From positions 29,449,674-29,513,673 of the forward strand of contig OX463808.1 in NCBI GenBank assembly GCA_949825045.1: a stretch of DNA of 64,000 nt, read 5' to 3'. The position numbers and the translations under genes were made by a program. Position 1 is the stretch's first letter; each line of letters opens with the position of its first letter. The notes beneath the pieces were generated by a model. That model saw nothing but the letters and a program-made list of their open reading frames with translations, was not told the DNA's origin and made no database searches. Of the stretch, positions 31,685 through 43,345 are shown one piece after another. The stretch is from Argyresthia goedartella. Taxonomy: Eukaryota; Arthropoda; Insecta; Lepidoptera; Argyresthiidae.

Positions 31685-33949
31685 TTCTTCGTCTTCAAAA
31701 TAATTATAAGATCAGAAATTTAAGTATTTTTGACGTAACAGACGTATATTTACTGTTCGGTAGTTCTGTCGTATAATGCAATTGCAAGCATAAAATAGTT
31801 TTTTTTAATTTCACTACTTTTACGGTAAAAGATGCGACAGGTCACACTGCCCTCTTCAATGTCAAGGATGACATTTTGAGTAACACACTCTCCGTTCTAA
31901 ACTCGCGATCCGCGCACGTCATATACCTGCCTACACGTGACCAGCTCAACTGTGCCACCGCCACTCGCATAGAGAACTGTGCCTGAACCAGCTTCCTGTG
32001 AATAGGGGATCCCTAAGGCGGCATCACCTGAGGTTTACGGTTAAGTGCTTATACGTTCATTACCGATTTTCTTTACTTTAGTCTTTCGTAGCCAAATTTC
32101 TATCATTTTCAAGTGATTTTATCATGTTCGGTAGTGCCGAACATCTACTATAGTGTTTACGAGTAAACAATACGATAGCGGTCATTGACCCGACTGCTAC
32201 TGCGAAACGAATCATACATGGTAACCATGGTAACGAACGATAACCGATCGGCGACCACTACCATGATAAGCTAAATGAATAAGTAATAAGTAAGTATCGC
32301 TAACCCAATAACGAGCATACAGTGGTAGACAGGAGCCAATCCCCGCTATTGCCATGCCAACCCGAAAATATTATTTAATCTGAAGTAATAGGAGATTCGC
32401 GGTACGAAAACTGAGCTAGACATTTTTTGTAGTCAAAACGGCTTTCGGTAATTTTATTTATTTCCAATTTTCTGGCTCTGGATTCTTGTCCTTCAGTCGG
32501 GCTTTTTGGTAGGAATGTGGAAATACACACTTTTCGTGTATAAAAATAATTACTTAAACCGAACGAATCCGCGGCCGATTCGCGAATGGTTTCCAATAGT
32601 TCCGCGCAACGAGTTTCGAGCACTCGAACGCAATTAATTTTGTAGCTACTGTTGTGGAGTTACGAAATATCAAAACCTTCAAATATACCGTTACCGTATA
32701 ATGCCGTAATTAAGCTTGCAACGCACATCACATTTGTAGATAAATGATGTCAGCTCACCGAAATATCCACTGAGATAAGGATTCATAAAAACATTTGCAT
32801 TTTTGACCTCTTCCGGTACACCTAGAGAGGTAAAATATGCAAAATCTGTGGCACCGGCTAATCCTTCTGGCGTACATAGTTCATCTCTGCTGGACATCTG
32901 TCTCATAAATATTGAAATATGAAATGGCAAAATGACGTTTACAGATACAGTAGTTTGTCCAAAACTAACTTATGATGTCTGCTTATCTCCGTTTCACGAC
33001 CAGTCTTCGAACATTCGTGGCGAACGCATCACTTTTTCATTTGTTCCAGTGCGTGGACAAATAAAGCTTTCGACTAAATGCTCACGTCCGAGTGGCCATG
33101 CAAATTGTGAACGAAATCTGAAAACGAGGGAACTGTTTGTAGGTATATGAACGAATAGTCAATTGAAATATCAATTGGCGGCTTCAAATAAGAAATGAGG
33201 TACATCACGAATTACATCATACTTTAGGAGGAAGAGTTGCTCATGTCCGCAGAAAATACTTCGATCCCACCGCCCTGCTCGGTGCACAAATTAAATCAAG
33301 ACCCACGGCAGTGTGTCAAGACAAGTTCGGGTCGGGCATAGATACTGGCGACGCACCAGCCGTGTGCTGTATATATTACACGAACCATTTCGAGCTACTT
33401 TTGACCCCTTGACAACTCAAAAATGATTGAACCTACACAAATGAAAAATAGCATTTACATTAAAGACCATGAGATTACATAAGGTACCATATTTCATAAA
33501 TGTTTACCACAACATAACATAAGTTTCTGCACAAAAGTAATTATATCTCAACTGCATAGTTGCTCTTTGGAATATGAAGCGGACGGTCGCCTGCTCAACA
33601 GCAATAATCAAAACATTAATAGTTTACAACCATCCCGGGGCGCGCGCCTCGTTATCGGGATAATTTATCCCGACACCCTAACATGTGATATCAATCCTCA
33701 ATAAGAGCGAGAAATGCGACTACTTTCTTGTGCCTTAATGTCAAGCTCTAGTCTGTGTGAAGTGTGAATAAGATAGGCTCTGAGCTACGCCCTACCTAGG
33801 ATCGCAGCACCAGCTCGCTGATGAGACAAAATAACATGCCGCGCTGCTGTCAAAGCCACGAGCCATTAGAGCCATCATCATTTGCTACGAGAACAATCAC
33901 TATGATAGTCCATATCTTGAAGAATCTACAAACACATCTCTGACAACGA
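31685..33949. other. no gene recognised
   Basis: Mostly unique-looking sequence. It contains two perfect short hairpins: ATGTTCGG-TAGTG-CCGAACAT at 32123-32143 and TCGGGATA-ATT-TATCCCGA at about 33655-33673. Open frames of 72-82 codons at 32375-32623 (minus), 32691-32930 (minus) and 32932-33150 (plus) have no domain that I recognise. Confidence 0.35.
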
Positions 33950-35037
33950 TCAACAAGATGAAAACCGAACCTATACCAGCAACCTTAGAATCTAAGCCAG
34001 CAACAATCAATACGACAGTGGATGCTGAGGTTGCACATAACTTTCTCGAGTCTCTTTAGTAAAATACAAAACTAGATTAGACGATCCAAGTTAGTACGAG
34101 TTCCACCAGACCCACGGATAAGAAACAAATATCGTTATCCAAAGATCTAGCCGATGACCTCTCTGGCCCCACGGATTACACACTATTACGCAACGACACC
34201 GCACAAATATGTCAAGCAACACATACCCATCGCTACCTGGAACGTCAAAAGATGCGCCCGCTTAAAAAAAAGATCCAAAATTGACGCCCATTTAACCTGC
34301 TACTCACCGGCTACTCAAGCAAAACCTACAGGGGGTCGCAATTCTAGAACAAAACATCGATATCAGCTTAAATTATATAAACCGATATACTGACACTGTG
34401 GCTGCCACACTCAAAACAACAGATATGAGCTTCTACATCATAAACTCACACGTACCCAGCGACACCGCAAAGGCGAAAAATGATTTCAAATCATTAAGAG
34501 GACCCTGCCTACGAAGCTGACGATCCTGGGTTCGAATCCCAGTAAGAGCAAATATTTCTGTGATGAGCATGAATATTTGTTTCTTAGTTTTGGAAGTTTT
34601 CTATTTATTTACATATTCATTTATATATATTATATATCGTCGTCTATACCCATAACACGAGCCTAGTTACTATGGGCCTAGTTCGGTTTGTGTAAGATTT
34701 TCCTCTAATGTTTATTTATTTATTTATAATGCCCATCTATGCCAAACTGATACAGTTGATGCTAGAAATAAAGTTAGTATAGGAAACACACTCTTACAAC
34801 AAGCAACCAATAACAACGGCTAAATAATGTTAGACACGGGTACCCTCACCTTGCAAGGTCTCGGACTAGCGGGAAGTCGAAATCACAACTGGATCAAATA
34901 TTATCCATCAAGGGGACGCCTATGTGTATAAACAGATTCAAGGCGATTGGGCCAACAAAAGTAGCTCCGACCATAAAATAATATGAGGATAAATACGTTC
35001 ATGCAGATTTGCACAAGAAACACGTGTACCAGATAAA
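33950..35037 (+). pseudogene. decayed LINE endonuclease, interrupted by a SINE
   Basis: Pieces of a non-LTR endonuclease appear in order though heavily mutated: an N-terminal HIPIATWNVKR near 34220, FYIINSHVPSDTAK near 34420-34480, and after the SINE an NTGTLTLQG-like stretch near 34830 and SSSDHKII near 34960. The last resembles the conserved SDH active-site motif. Several stops intervene. The A/C-rich composition of this stretch differs from its flanks. This is a recognition by motif order only; it could be another retroelement. Confidence 0.35.
34497..34740 (+). mobile_element. tRNA-derived SINE, type B, 5' truncated
   Basis: Starts within the head (GACCCTGCCTACGAAGCTGA) and has a perfect B box, GGTTCGAATCC. 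The body continues TGAGCATGAATATTTG and GGGCCTAGTTCGGTTTGTGT, ending in TTTATTTATTTATTTA-type sequence. It closely matches the SINE at 42.76-43.35 kb. It sits inside the decayed endonuclease. Confidence 0.75.
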
Positions 35038-35190
35038 TCCCATCATGATCATCAGCCAGGGGACTTTCTGCTGAGTAAAGGCCTCCTCAAACCCTCACTG
35101 CTCGACCCGGTCTCGTGCGACCAGGGTCCACTGCTTTCCTGCTATCTTCACTATGTCATAGGACCGTCTGGCAGGTGGTCTGCCGACTTA
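35038..35190 (+). repeat. lepidopteran-type interspersed repeat, decayed
   Basis: The order CATCATGATCATCAGCC, TTTCTGCTGAGTAAAGGCCT and GTCTGGCAGGTGGTCTGCC resembles a repeat known to me as abundant in moth and butterfly genomes. It is diverged and lacks clear ends. It is one of the reasons for assigning the window to Lepidoptera. Confidence 0.45.
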
Positions 35191-36339
35191 TAAAACCGAA
35201 TAAAACCCATCACCAAAAACCAATAGACATCAGTCAATGCAACTACACAATTTATAATAACGAACCAAGCCCTAGATGATCCTGCCAGAAATTCAAAACG
35301 ACAGGCAAGTCTCAAACTCGCCACTGCTACCATGGAAAATAATCACTAAGCACCCAAACCTATCTATCTATTATTTGATCCCGGGAACACCGAATTGCAT
35401 TATCAAATCTACAATTCTTCATACAATCATGAATCAACCAACTTCTACAATAGCGAAGAAAACACCTGACAAATAATAATCTACACACGATCAAAACATG
35501 TGCAGAAGCTTCTTATCAGATTTAGGTAAGAGACACCTAATAAAAGGTACAGTGCCTGGCGGTTATTAATGCACATCGGCTATGTCACGTCTTTGTTAGC
35601 TGGTTCCGCGGGGTCAAACCGTCTGGGCAATGTTATCTAAGGTCGTGGATTTGGTTGTGGTCCTGTATACCTATAGTGTTTATTACTCAGGTTAGATAGT
35701 TAAATTCAAGAAATCCTAAGGGTACATGGTATCTAAGGTCCTTCTTAAATCCTTCTCTCCGCGTTAAACTGACCCGCGTTTCGCCGGCGTCGGGCTGTCT
35801 TCCCTCTCTTCAAAAATAGCCGCTCTTGCTGGCCTCTGGACCCTTGCTCGCCCCGCTTCTCTTTGCGATCGTCCGCCGACCAACCAATCTGGAGCTATAT
35901 TAGCGCGTCTGGCAATTTCCTCCCGCCTCACAGCGAAACGAGTACTGTTGTTGCGATGCCAGCAGACACGGCCATATTAAGTACTATAGCTAGTGGCGTC
36001 GTCTCTGTCGCACGAAGCACTAACAGCTTCATGCGACAGAGAGAGCTGCTAGCCGAATTGCGTTGTTGACCGCCGGTAACTGTAAGCAGATCCTTTACGA
36101 ATTCTACAGGAAACACAGAAACCAAATGCGTCGATGGAAAAACCATAGCTACATCCCTATAAGTGGACGGCAACATGAACTTAAAAAAATTGAGGGTCCA
36201 AGCAAGGGCTTACTACCTGAAAACAACGCGGATGTTAATATCAAGAAACTTCGCAGCAAAATATTATTAGCAAGCATCGCAACAAGGCCCTTCTAGGAAC
36301 CGAACATTGAGTTGCGAAACTGCATAAATCAATACCAGT
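35191..36339. other. no gene recognised
   Basis: Unassigned sequence, C/A-rich at first, then of mixed composition. Open frames of 66-82 codons (for example 35863-36069 and 36063-36296 on plus) overlap in different frames and show no domain. A retroelement remnant is possible but unproven. Confidence 0.3.
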
Positions 36340-39300
36340 AAAATGAAATGAAATGAAATGAAATGAAATAAAATGAAATGAAATGAAATTTATTTGCGTT
36401 GATGTGGTACAGTCATAGGTCTTGAAGTAGGTATAATTAATTCAGAACGGCACATTCAGCCAACTTGTGGCATGCAAATATTAGAGTCGGGTATCTTTGT
36501 GTTATGTACCGACAATTAGTAGCTAAAATATATAAATTAAATCACATGTCCTAACACTAATACCTTAATTAGTAAATCATGCATAATAACAATATTCCGT
36601 AATAATAACATTAAATTAATTATTGAGTTTTGATGTCATGCTATAAAATTCATTTAAATCATAAAAGCAGTTATTAACTAACCACCTTTTTAGCCTAAAC
36701 TTAAAAATCGGTAATGGTAAACATTGTAAATCTGCGGGTAAACAGTTAAATATTTTCACAGCCATAGAATAACAGTTTCTTTGTAAAAGTGCCGTTTTTT
36801 ATTTAGGGACTACTAGGCGATTGGATATCTAGTATTAAAAGGATATGCACTGGAAAAGTTGGTAAATAAATTGATATTTAATTTTACAAAACTGCTTATC
36901 TCGAATATGTAAATGCCAGTCAGTGTTAGTAGATTTAGTTTTTTAGACAACGGCCTGCAAGACCCATACGGGTTTACGCCACATATGGATCGTATGCAGC
37001 GTTTCTGTATTATAAAGAGACGTGGTATGTCCACTGAGTTCCCCCAAACGACGATTCCATAGCGTAGCATGGACGCCACGTATCCGTGATAAGCTAAGAG
37101 AGCTGATTCTCTGCTGGCTACTTTCGTAAGGCGGTACAGTGAAAAAGTAAACCTGTTTATCTTTTTACATATTTTGTCAACTTGCGCCTTCCATGATAAT
37201 TGAGAGTCTATTGTAATTCCGAGAAAAACTGTTTCATTTGATTCATGTATTGGTTGATTTTGGTATGTCAGGGATAAATTTAATTCAGGTTTAGTTTGAT
37301 TGAAAAATTGCATAAACGATGTTTTGTCGACATTCACACATAAATTATTAATTACTAACCAGTTGATTATTTGTTTAATTGTATTATTTATATCATTATT
37401 AAATTCATTTGTATCTGCACACTCTAAGATAATAGAAATATCATCCGCAAATAGGGTGCAACGGTGTTCTGTCACTTCTGGTATGTCATTATAATATAAC
37501 AAAAACAATAGTGGACCAACCACACTACCTTGTGGAATACCAAATGTATTTAGAGTCAGTTAGTTCTGAGTTTTTATTTAACTTTTTTATTACGACATAC
37601 TGTGTACGGTCGCTCAGGTAGGTTTTAATCCAATTTGACACCGGTCCGCGGATACCGTATCTTTCACATTTTCCTATGAGAATATTATGACACACGAAGT
37701 CAAAAGCCTTTGACATGTCAAAAAATACGGTCACTGTGTGTGTCTTTTTATCAATAGCCTCGGCCAATTGTTTTACTAAATTGAAGCATGCGAGAGATGT
37801 GGATTTTCCCTTCTGGAAACCGTTTTGTTCTTGTTTAATAACTCTGAATTTTGATAAGAATGATGCGATTCTATTTTGCATAATTTTTTCGATTTTTTTT
37901 TGACAAAACAGGGACAAGAGTAACCGGTCTGTACATACTCATATCGGTTTTTTCTCCTTTTTTGAACAATGGCTTGACCACCGATATTTTTAATTCTTTT
38001 GGGAATATACCTTCTGTAAGTGATTGATTGGCTAGTTTTGTCAACACTGGAGATAATTCCTTGCAGCAATCTTTTAAAATATTTGTTGCAATTTCATAAT
38101 AGCCGGTAGCATTGGTATTGTTTAGCTGTCTGATTGTCTTTACAGTTTCATTTATAGTACACGGCCTAAGGAAGATGCTAGAATTTGATTGGGATACTTT
38201 ATTGATAGCGTCATTGTCTGGTTGTGTACTCAATTTATTTTTGGTCAAGTCTATAAAGTAGTTGTTGAAACCACGGGCCATCTCCAATGGATCCTCCGTT
38301 TCTGTATTATTTATTATTATAGATTTTATTTCAATGTCTTGATTTTCATTTTCATTTTTATTTTTAATTAATTGCCATGAGGCTCTGCATTTATTTTTAG
38401 ATATTTTTATATAATTGTTATTTTGATATTTTTGGAAATATTCAATACATTTTCGCAACTTTCTGCTGTATCTAATGTAGTAATTTTTATTTGCTACTGA
38501 TTTCTGTTGGTAATATTGAAATCTAAGTTTTCGTTTTGTTAAACATGATATCCTTATACCTTTAGTGAGCCATTTAGGACTCCTATTTGTATCTCGTCTG
38601 ACCTTGACTTTAGTTATCGGGAAGCACAAATTGTAAAGTAAGGTAATCGTATCATAGAACAGCTTGAATGTTGGTTCGAAGTATATAGTATTTAGAACTT
38701 CACTCCAGGATAGACCATCTAAGAGACCTTTAAATTTTAATAAATTATCCTTTCCATAATCTCTTTTCCAATTATACCAGTAGCAAAGTTGTTTGTTCTT
38801 TTTTGTCACAGGAACAGACAAAAATTGAGCGGTGTCGTGGTCTGATAGTCCCATGCGTTGGGTTTCACCATGAGCCTTAGTAATATTGCTTATTATATGG
38901 TCAATACATGAATTTAGTCTTGTTGGTGTATTGATATGAAATACCATGTTATAGTCTTCTACAATACCTTTTAGGTCTCTCGACCACCGATAGTCTTTTA
39001 AAGTGTTTATATTAAGATCCCCTGTTATTATGACTTTAGTATTAATTAGTTTATGTCGTAGCTAATGCAGTAATAATTCCAGTTTATCCTGAAAGTGCTT
39101 ATTATATTTATCGTTAGGTATTTTGTAAAGACATATTAAAATGGTTTTGTAATCCGTAATCTCTACTCCACAGCATTCAAAAGATAAAGATTCTGTCAAT
39201 TCTTTTGGAATGACGAATTCCTTCGTATCAATGTGATTTTTTGCAAATATACAAACGCCTCCTCGTCATTTTTCCGGACGACAGTAACTAGCGGCTAGTT

Positions 39301-39460
39301 TAAAGTATTTGAGTTGTAATAGTTTTTCACATCCTGATTTGTTAAGAGTTTCCGATAGACAAACAAAATCAATCTCATTATTATTTTCCCTTAATTCATT
39401 TACTGTGATTGAAATCAAATCTTTTTTACTCTTAAACCCTTGTATATTTTGATGCATTAT
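36340..39460 (-). mobile_element. LINE (CR1/L2/Jockey group), 5' truncated
   Basis: A minus-strand non-LTR retrotransposon with endonuclease and reverse transcriptase, a 3' untranslated region of about 450 bp and a terminal (TTTCA)n tail (plus-strand AAATG repeats at 36341-36390). There is no gag-like first gene upstream: the element stops near 39460, where a foldback repeat follows. The clade is not resolved. Confidence 0.8.
36813..39457 (-). pseudogene. LINE endonuclease-reverse transcriptase
   Basis: The reading starts with an endonuclease domain (MHQNIQGFKSKKDLIS, then IDFVCLSETL). It continues through RGGVCIFAKN and GDLNINTLKDYRW to LSDHDTAQF. The reverse transcriptase follows: FFDMSKAFD, then GIPQGSVVGPLLF across a frameshift, then the catalytic FADD box in CTLFADDISII, and a thumb region to YPIA. 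Breaks are TGA at 39266-39268, TAG at 39062-39064, frameshifts near 37871-37917 and near 37545. The open segments are 358, 130 and 236 codons. Apart from these four lesions it reads cleanly, so decay is moderate. Such proteins nick the target and prime reverse transcription there. Confidence 0.85.
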
Positions 39461-39528
39461 GTACAGTTTGTTATTTGACGAGAAAAGGCTTTTGTTGAGC
39501 TGAAGGAGATTACAATTGTTAAAAGTGT

Positions 39529-39957
39529 TAATAAATAATAGTTTAAAAAAACTAAAAAAACACGCTTTTATAGCTAACCCAACTAAAAATTAGAAAATAA
39601 ATTTAATTTCAGAGAGTTTATAATACAGTAGTAGAAGATCGAAAAATCAATCAGAATTTATCACCTCAAAATAAAATTATAATAAAGTTTAAGTAATTAA
39701 CAAAAGAATTCAATTCAGAGTAAACAGCGTGGGGTGCTTGATAAAGTAAATGTAACAACCATTCTATTGGCAACTATCTATGAGAGGAGAGTTATGAAAA
39801 GTAGTAAAATGCACCCCACGCTTTTTACTCTGAATTGAATTCTTTTGTTAATTACTTAAATTTTCTGTATTATAAACTCTCTGAAATTAAAAATTATTTT
39901 CTAATTTTTAGTTCGGTTAGCTATAAAAGCGTGTTTTTTTAGTTTTTTTAACTATTA
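39529..39957. mobile_element. 430-bp foldback element
   Basis: The left arm 39529-39738 pairs with the right arm 39811-39957. AACACGCTTTTATAGCTAAC matches the complement of GTTAGCTATAAAAGCGTGTT, and GAATTCAATTCAGAGTAAAC matches the complement of the block at 39822-39842. The left arm has an extra 60 bp (39629-39690). It lies between the LINE and the helicase fragment. The arms are highly similar, so the element is young or is maintained as a foldback. Confidence 0.75.
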
Positions 39958-40023
39958 TTTATTTTTCATTTTTTAGTTCGATTTATCAATTAGTTATTTG
40001 TTGACATGTGGTATTGAAATTTC

Positions 40024-41044
40024 TCACAAATTATTTCGCAATCTCATCATTTCATTCAAAGCTTCACTGTTGCATGGGGTTTTTCGTGTTAACTTAGAAC
40101 AATCGAGTTTTTCAATCCGAATACCGTCTAAAGATCTTACACGACTAAGTGCTACATAAGCTTGTCCAGCAGCAAACAGTCGCGAGCCTAGATAAATGAC
40201 TGCATGATCGACTGTACAACCTTGCATCTTGTGGACGGTCGAAGCCCAACTCAGGATTAATGGCAACATTCGTCTCTCAGCAGTTCCATAACTGTATTTC
40301 GCTGGCAACTGTATCGATATTGGTTTAATCATGTGCACACCATCTGATCCGAAATCGATACGGACTGACGGGATGTCTTCCGCGTATAGTTGGCCTCTGC
40401 GAAAATTTGGCCAGATAATTTCTGTGATAAAACCCATATTGCCATTCACTAAACCTTTCGACACGTCAATGTTTGTCCTCAACATCACTTTAGCTCCTAC
40501 GAATATTTTCAATACATTCGGAAGACCTCCGGTTTTATTAATATCGCTAGGTATCACAGAATCTAAGTCCTTGTTACCTAGATTTCGAGTAGCATCAATG
40601 AGTTGGTCTTGTGCTTTTATTGTATAACTAACTGTCACTTTATTCTTAAAACTCTGGAGAACTTTTTCGTTGTGTCTAGCAACCTGATCATTCGTTGGGT
40701 AAATTCTTAATGCACTCTCGATTGAGAATTCATTAGTCGCATCTGTTGAAACTTTTTCAAGTAGAATTTCAAGATGCCTAGATGTCATTTCTCCAACTCT
40801 AAGGGCGTTAAGCACATCTATAAATGTCGTGTCTCCTTGTTGACGCATATTTTGTTTAAGTTCAATCAGACCGAACTGTCGCCACAAATGTGTAGCTGGC
40901 TTCATGTGTTCTGGTTGTTGAAAAACTTGATGTCCTCGAACAGGTGGTAACTGCATTAGATCACCAAAGAGAATCACGTTTATGCCTCCAAAACAAGCGT
41001 CCGAGGTTTTCAGCTGTCGCAAACGAGTTAAATCAATATGTAAG
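40024..41044 (-). pseudogene. Helitron PIF1 helicase, C-terminal fragment with open frame
   Basis: 332 codons are open with no stop or frameshift. Motifs in order are ILFGDLMQLPPV near residue 20, LKQNMRQQGDTTF, YPTNDQVARHN, VGAKVMLRTNIDVSKGLVNG, STVHKMQGCTV and AAGQAYVALSRVRSLDGIR. These are motifs III to VI of the PIF1 family as found in Helitrons. Walker A and Walker B are absent: similarity begins a few codons upstream, at HIDLTRLRQLK, right at the junction with repeat D (41041). It is clearly a different subfamily from the helicase at 25.6-27.3 kb. The gene is truncated, so it is called a pseudogene, but the clean frame suggests recent arrival. Confidence 0.85.
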
Positions 41045-41165
41045 GGGGCGTCGATACAATAATTCTTTCAATACCACATACAAACTTATGAATGCACCTG
41101 GTTACATACATGAAGTATGAAAGTAGTCGCACCAATAACTTTGTAAACAATATTTTGCTATGTAT
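41041..41165 (-). repeat. repeat D, minus copy
   Basis: TAAGGGGGCGTCGATACAAT, then ACAAACTTATGAATGCACCT, and GTCGCACCAATAACTTTGTA, in the order of the copy at 55.43-55.56 kb. It abuts the truncated helicase. Confidence 0.65.
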
Positions 41166-41954
41166 TAATCCTGGCCGTCCTAATAAGGATAATGGGAAAC
41201 TGTTATCAAATTATTGCATTGTCATCGGTCCTTGATACGTATGGAAAGTTTCAAATTAATCAGACTTCTGGAAACTGGTGAAAATTAAGTTCAAAGATTC
41301 CGTTATATACATAGATACATACATACATACAACCCAAGCTAATAAAAGCGTGTTAAAAAGGGATGAAGTTGGGAAGGCCTCGAGTGAAATATACCTAATT
41401 CCAAAAACAGACAGCGAAAGCGAAACTGAGAGCTTACCGGATAACCCCAACGAACACGATTCAGAAAACTTAAACAACAATAATAACTGTAAATAGAAAA
41501 AAAACAAGAATTTGAAGAAAACAACAGCTGCTCTCCTAATCTCACATCCTCACCATTCCACATCATTCAGTCAGTCAGAGTCAGTCGATTAAAATCACTC
41601 TCCTTCCCTCTCCTCGAGCAGTTGATTCCGCCCTCCTCAAAACTCGTGCCCTCTGGTATGACGGCCAAATGACCGGAACAGGTTTAGAACCCTGGCTGGA
41701 GAAGAACTATTCATTCATTCAAACAGTAATTATATCTCAACAACATAGTCTCATGACTGTCGTAATAGGAGCCAACTTCGGGAGTCGTCGCCGACAAAAG
41801 AATTGAGATCGAAATGGGTGCCAAGTTCTATAGATAATCATGATATTCAATTGGGTCAGTAAGTATGGCTGCCCTTGCATTCACCCAAATATAGCTAGTT
41901 CCATGAAACGGCCAAGTCATAATGTTTAACCCAATTAAATAAGGCAACAAATAT
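41166..41954. other. no gene recognised
   Basis: Contains an open frame of 72 codons (41278-41496) ending in an acidic, asparagine-rich stretch (SESETESLPDNPNEHD). Nothing supports it as a gene. A CATA microsatellite lies near 41312-41330. Confidence 0.3.
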
Positions 41955-42218
41955 AATGATCACCAAAATATTTTTTTCCTACCCAAAATGGATAAATGAA
42001 CACCAAAAGTTGCAAAAAATATTAGGGCAAAATACTGCGGTAGCTTAGGTGAACATGTAAGAACAACATAAACTACTTAAAACATAAACTTAAGTACACA
42101 ATACATAAAAAGAAGTTAGGTGATAATTTATCCAAACACAATTTCGTGGACATTTATCCATTCTGGCAGTCATTTCGAATTTATTGGTAGTAAAATAGGT
42201 GCGTTTTTGGTAATCGTT
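41955..42218. mobile_element. foldback MITE, family F1, copy 2
   Basis: The ends are AATGATCACCAAAATAT and TTTTTGGTAATCGTT, an inverted pair with two mismatches. The interior has the shared core (TGCGGTAGCTTAGGTGAACA, then ACTTAAAACATAAACTTAAG). It is the reverse of copy 1 at 3718-4010 and slightly shorter, lacking the GAAGGATAAAGGGGG part. Confidence 0.7.
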
Positions 42219-42757
42219 TAAAAACAAGCCATTAAATAACAGAATTATATATAGAACTTGGCACATTTAGATTTCAATTCTTTCAGTGAAGTCTCTCGAA
42301 GTTGTCGCGCATTATCACAGTCATGAGACTGTTTTGTTGAGATATGGTTTTCCATGTAGCTCAATTCTCAAACCGATATTTAACAGCATAAAAATTTCTG
42401 TTTTACTCTCACAAAACCCCTTCCACTTTCAATACACTGACTTATTAATATCCACTCACCCCAGTAGGTATTTCAGTACAGAGTACACGCTTTCCCTAAC
42501 AACCCGGTCGCCGCCGCCGTTGAGTTTACAGTGACGTATGGCTCCCAAGGGCGCCAACTCTATTTACGTGGCAGTAGACGGTGGCCCTTAGCGCTGTATA
42601 AACTTAGTTTCGGGACTGGCATTTGCATAAAATATTGTAATTTTGAATGTTTTTATGCTATTTAGATTTGTACGAGATTTTGGTTTTTCTTTTCAGTTGT
42701 TTGTTTAAATTAAATCAATAAAACATAGCAAGATAAACTCATGGCTGTATTTCGACG
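42219..42757. other. no gene recognised
   Basis: Unassigned. An AATAAA signal at about 42716 follows a T-rich stretch and could be a decayed retroposon end. The open frame at 42286-42534 has no motif. Confidence 0.3.
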
Positions 42758-43345
42758 ACCGGTTTAGCCTAGCTGGTAGTGAACCTGCCTACAAAGCTGA
42801 CGGTCCTGGGTTCGAATCCCGGTAAGGGCCAATATTTGTGTGATGACCATGAATATTTTTTCTTATTCTTGGATGTTTTCTATGTATTTACATAAGCAAT
42901 TATCTCTATTAAATATAATGTCACGTTAAGATAGTCAAAACCGTAAGTTAAACTAGCGTTGTTTTTCTTGTAAGTTGGTCAACTATCGACAGATAGTAAA
43001 CTGTAGCATACTGCTTACTATATGACGCGTTAGTTGATCAACTAACGGTTAAAACCGTTAATTAGTGAACTGGTTTAAACTTTAATTGCAAACGAAATAC
43101 CAGGGCAAACACTGCGGTAGCGGTCCTCATGTAAGGTTAACATGTAAGAACAAAAGAAACGTAAATTCTAAACTCTGTCGGTCTGTCGATAGTTCATCAA
43201 CTAGCACGTTAGTTTATCAACTAACGGTTTTGACTATCTTCCGGTGACATATACAAGCCTTGTTGAGCTTAAGAAGGGCCTAGTTCGAGTTGTGTAAGAT
43301 TGTCGTCATTTATTTATTTACTTATCTTTATAATTTCTTTAATTT
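42758..43345 (+). mobile_element. tRNA-derived SINE, type B, split by a MITE
   Basis: Excellent pol III promoter boxes: TAGCCTAGCTGG (A) and GGTTCGAATCC (B), in a tRNA-like arrangement starting CCGGTTTAGCC. The body runs to 42917, is interrupted by a 333-bp MITE, and resumes at 43251 with ACAAGCCTTGTTGAGCTT and GGGCCTAGTTCGAGTTGTGT, ending in TTTATTTATTTA. The SINE at 34.5 kb shows the uninterrupted order. Confidence 0.85.
42918..43250. mobile_element. MITE inserted in a SINE
   Basis: Terminal inverted repeats of 27 bp: ATGTCAC, four variable bases, then AAGATAGTCAAAACCGT, with the exact complement at the right end. The flanking ATA at 42915-42917 and 43251-43253 is the likely target duplication. 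The interior has subterminal repeats (CAACTAACGGTT, AACTAACGG) and a version of the core shared with families F1 and F2 (GGGCAAACACTGCGGTAGC, then AACATGTAAGAACAAAAGAA). Confidence 0.85.

Noticed and set aside
32691..33150. Divergent pair of open frames (minus 79 codons, plus 72 codons) with a GTGAGC that could be a splice donor
   Set aside because: No recognised domain, no second exon and no promoter evidence; kept as unassigned sequence.
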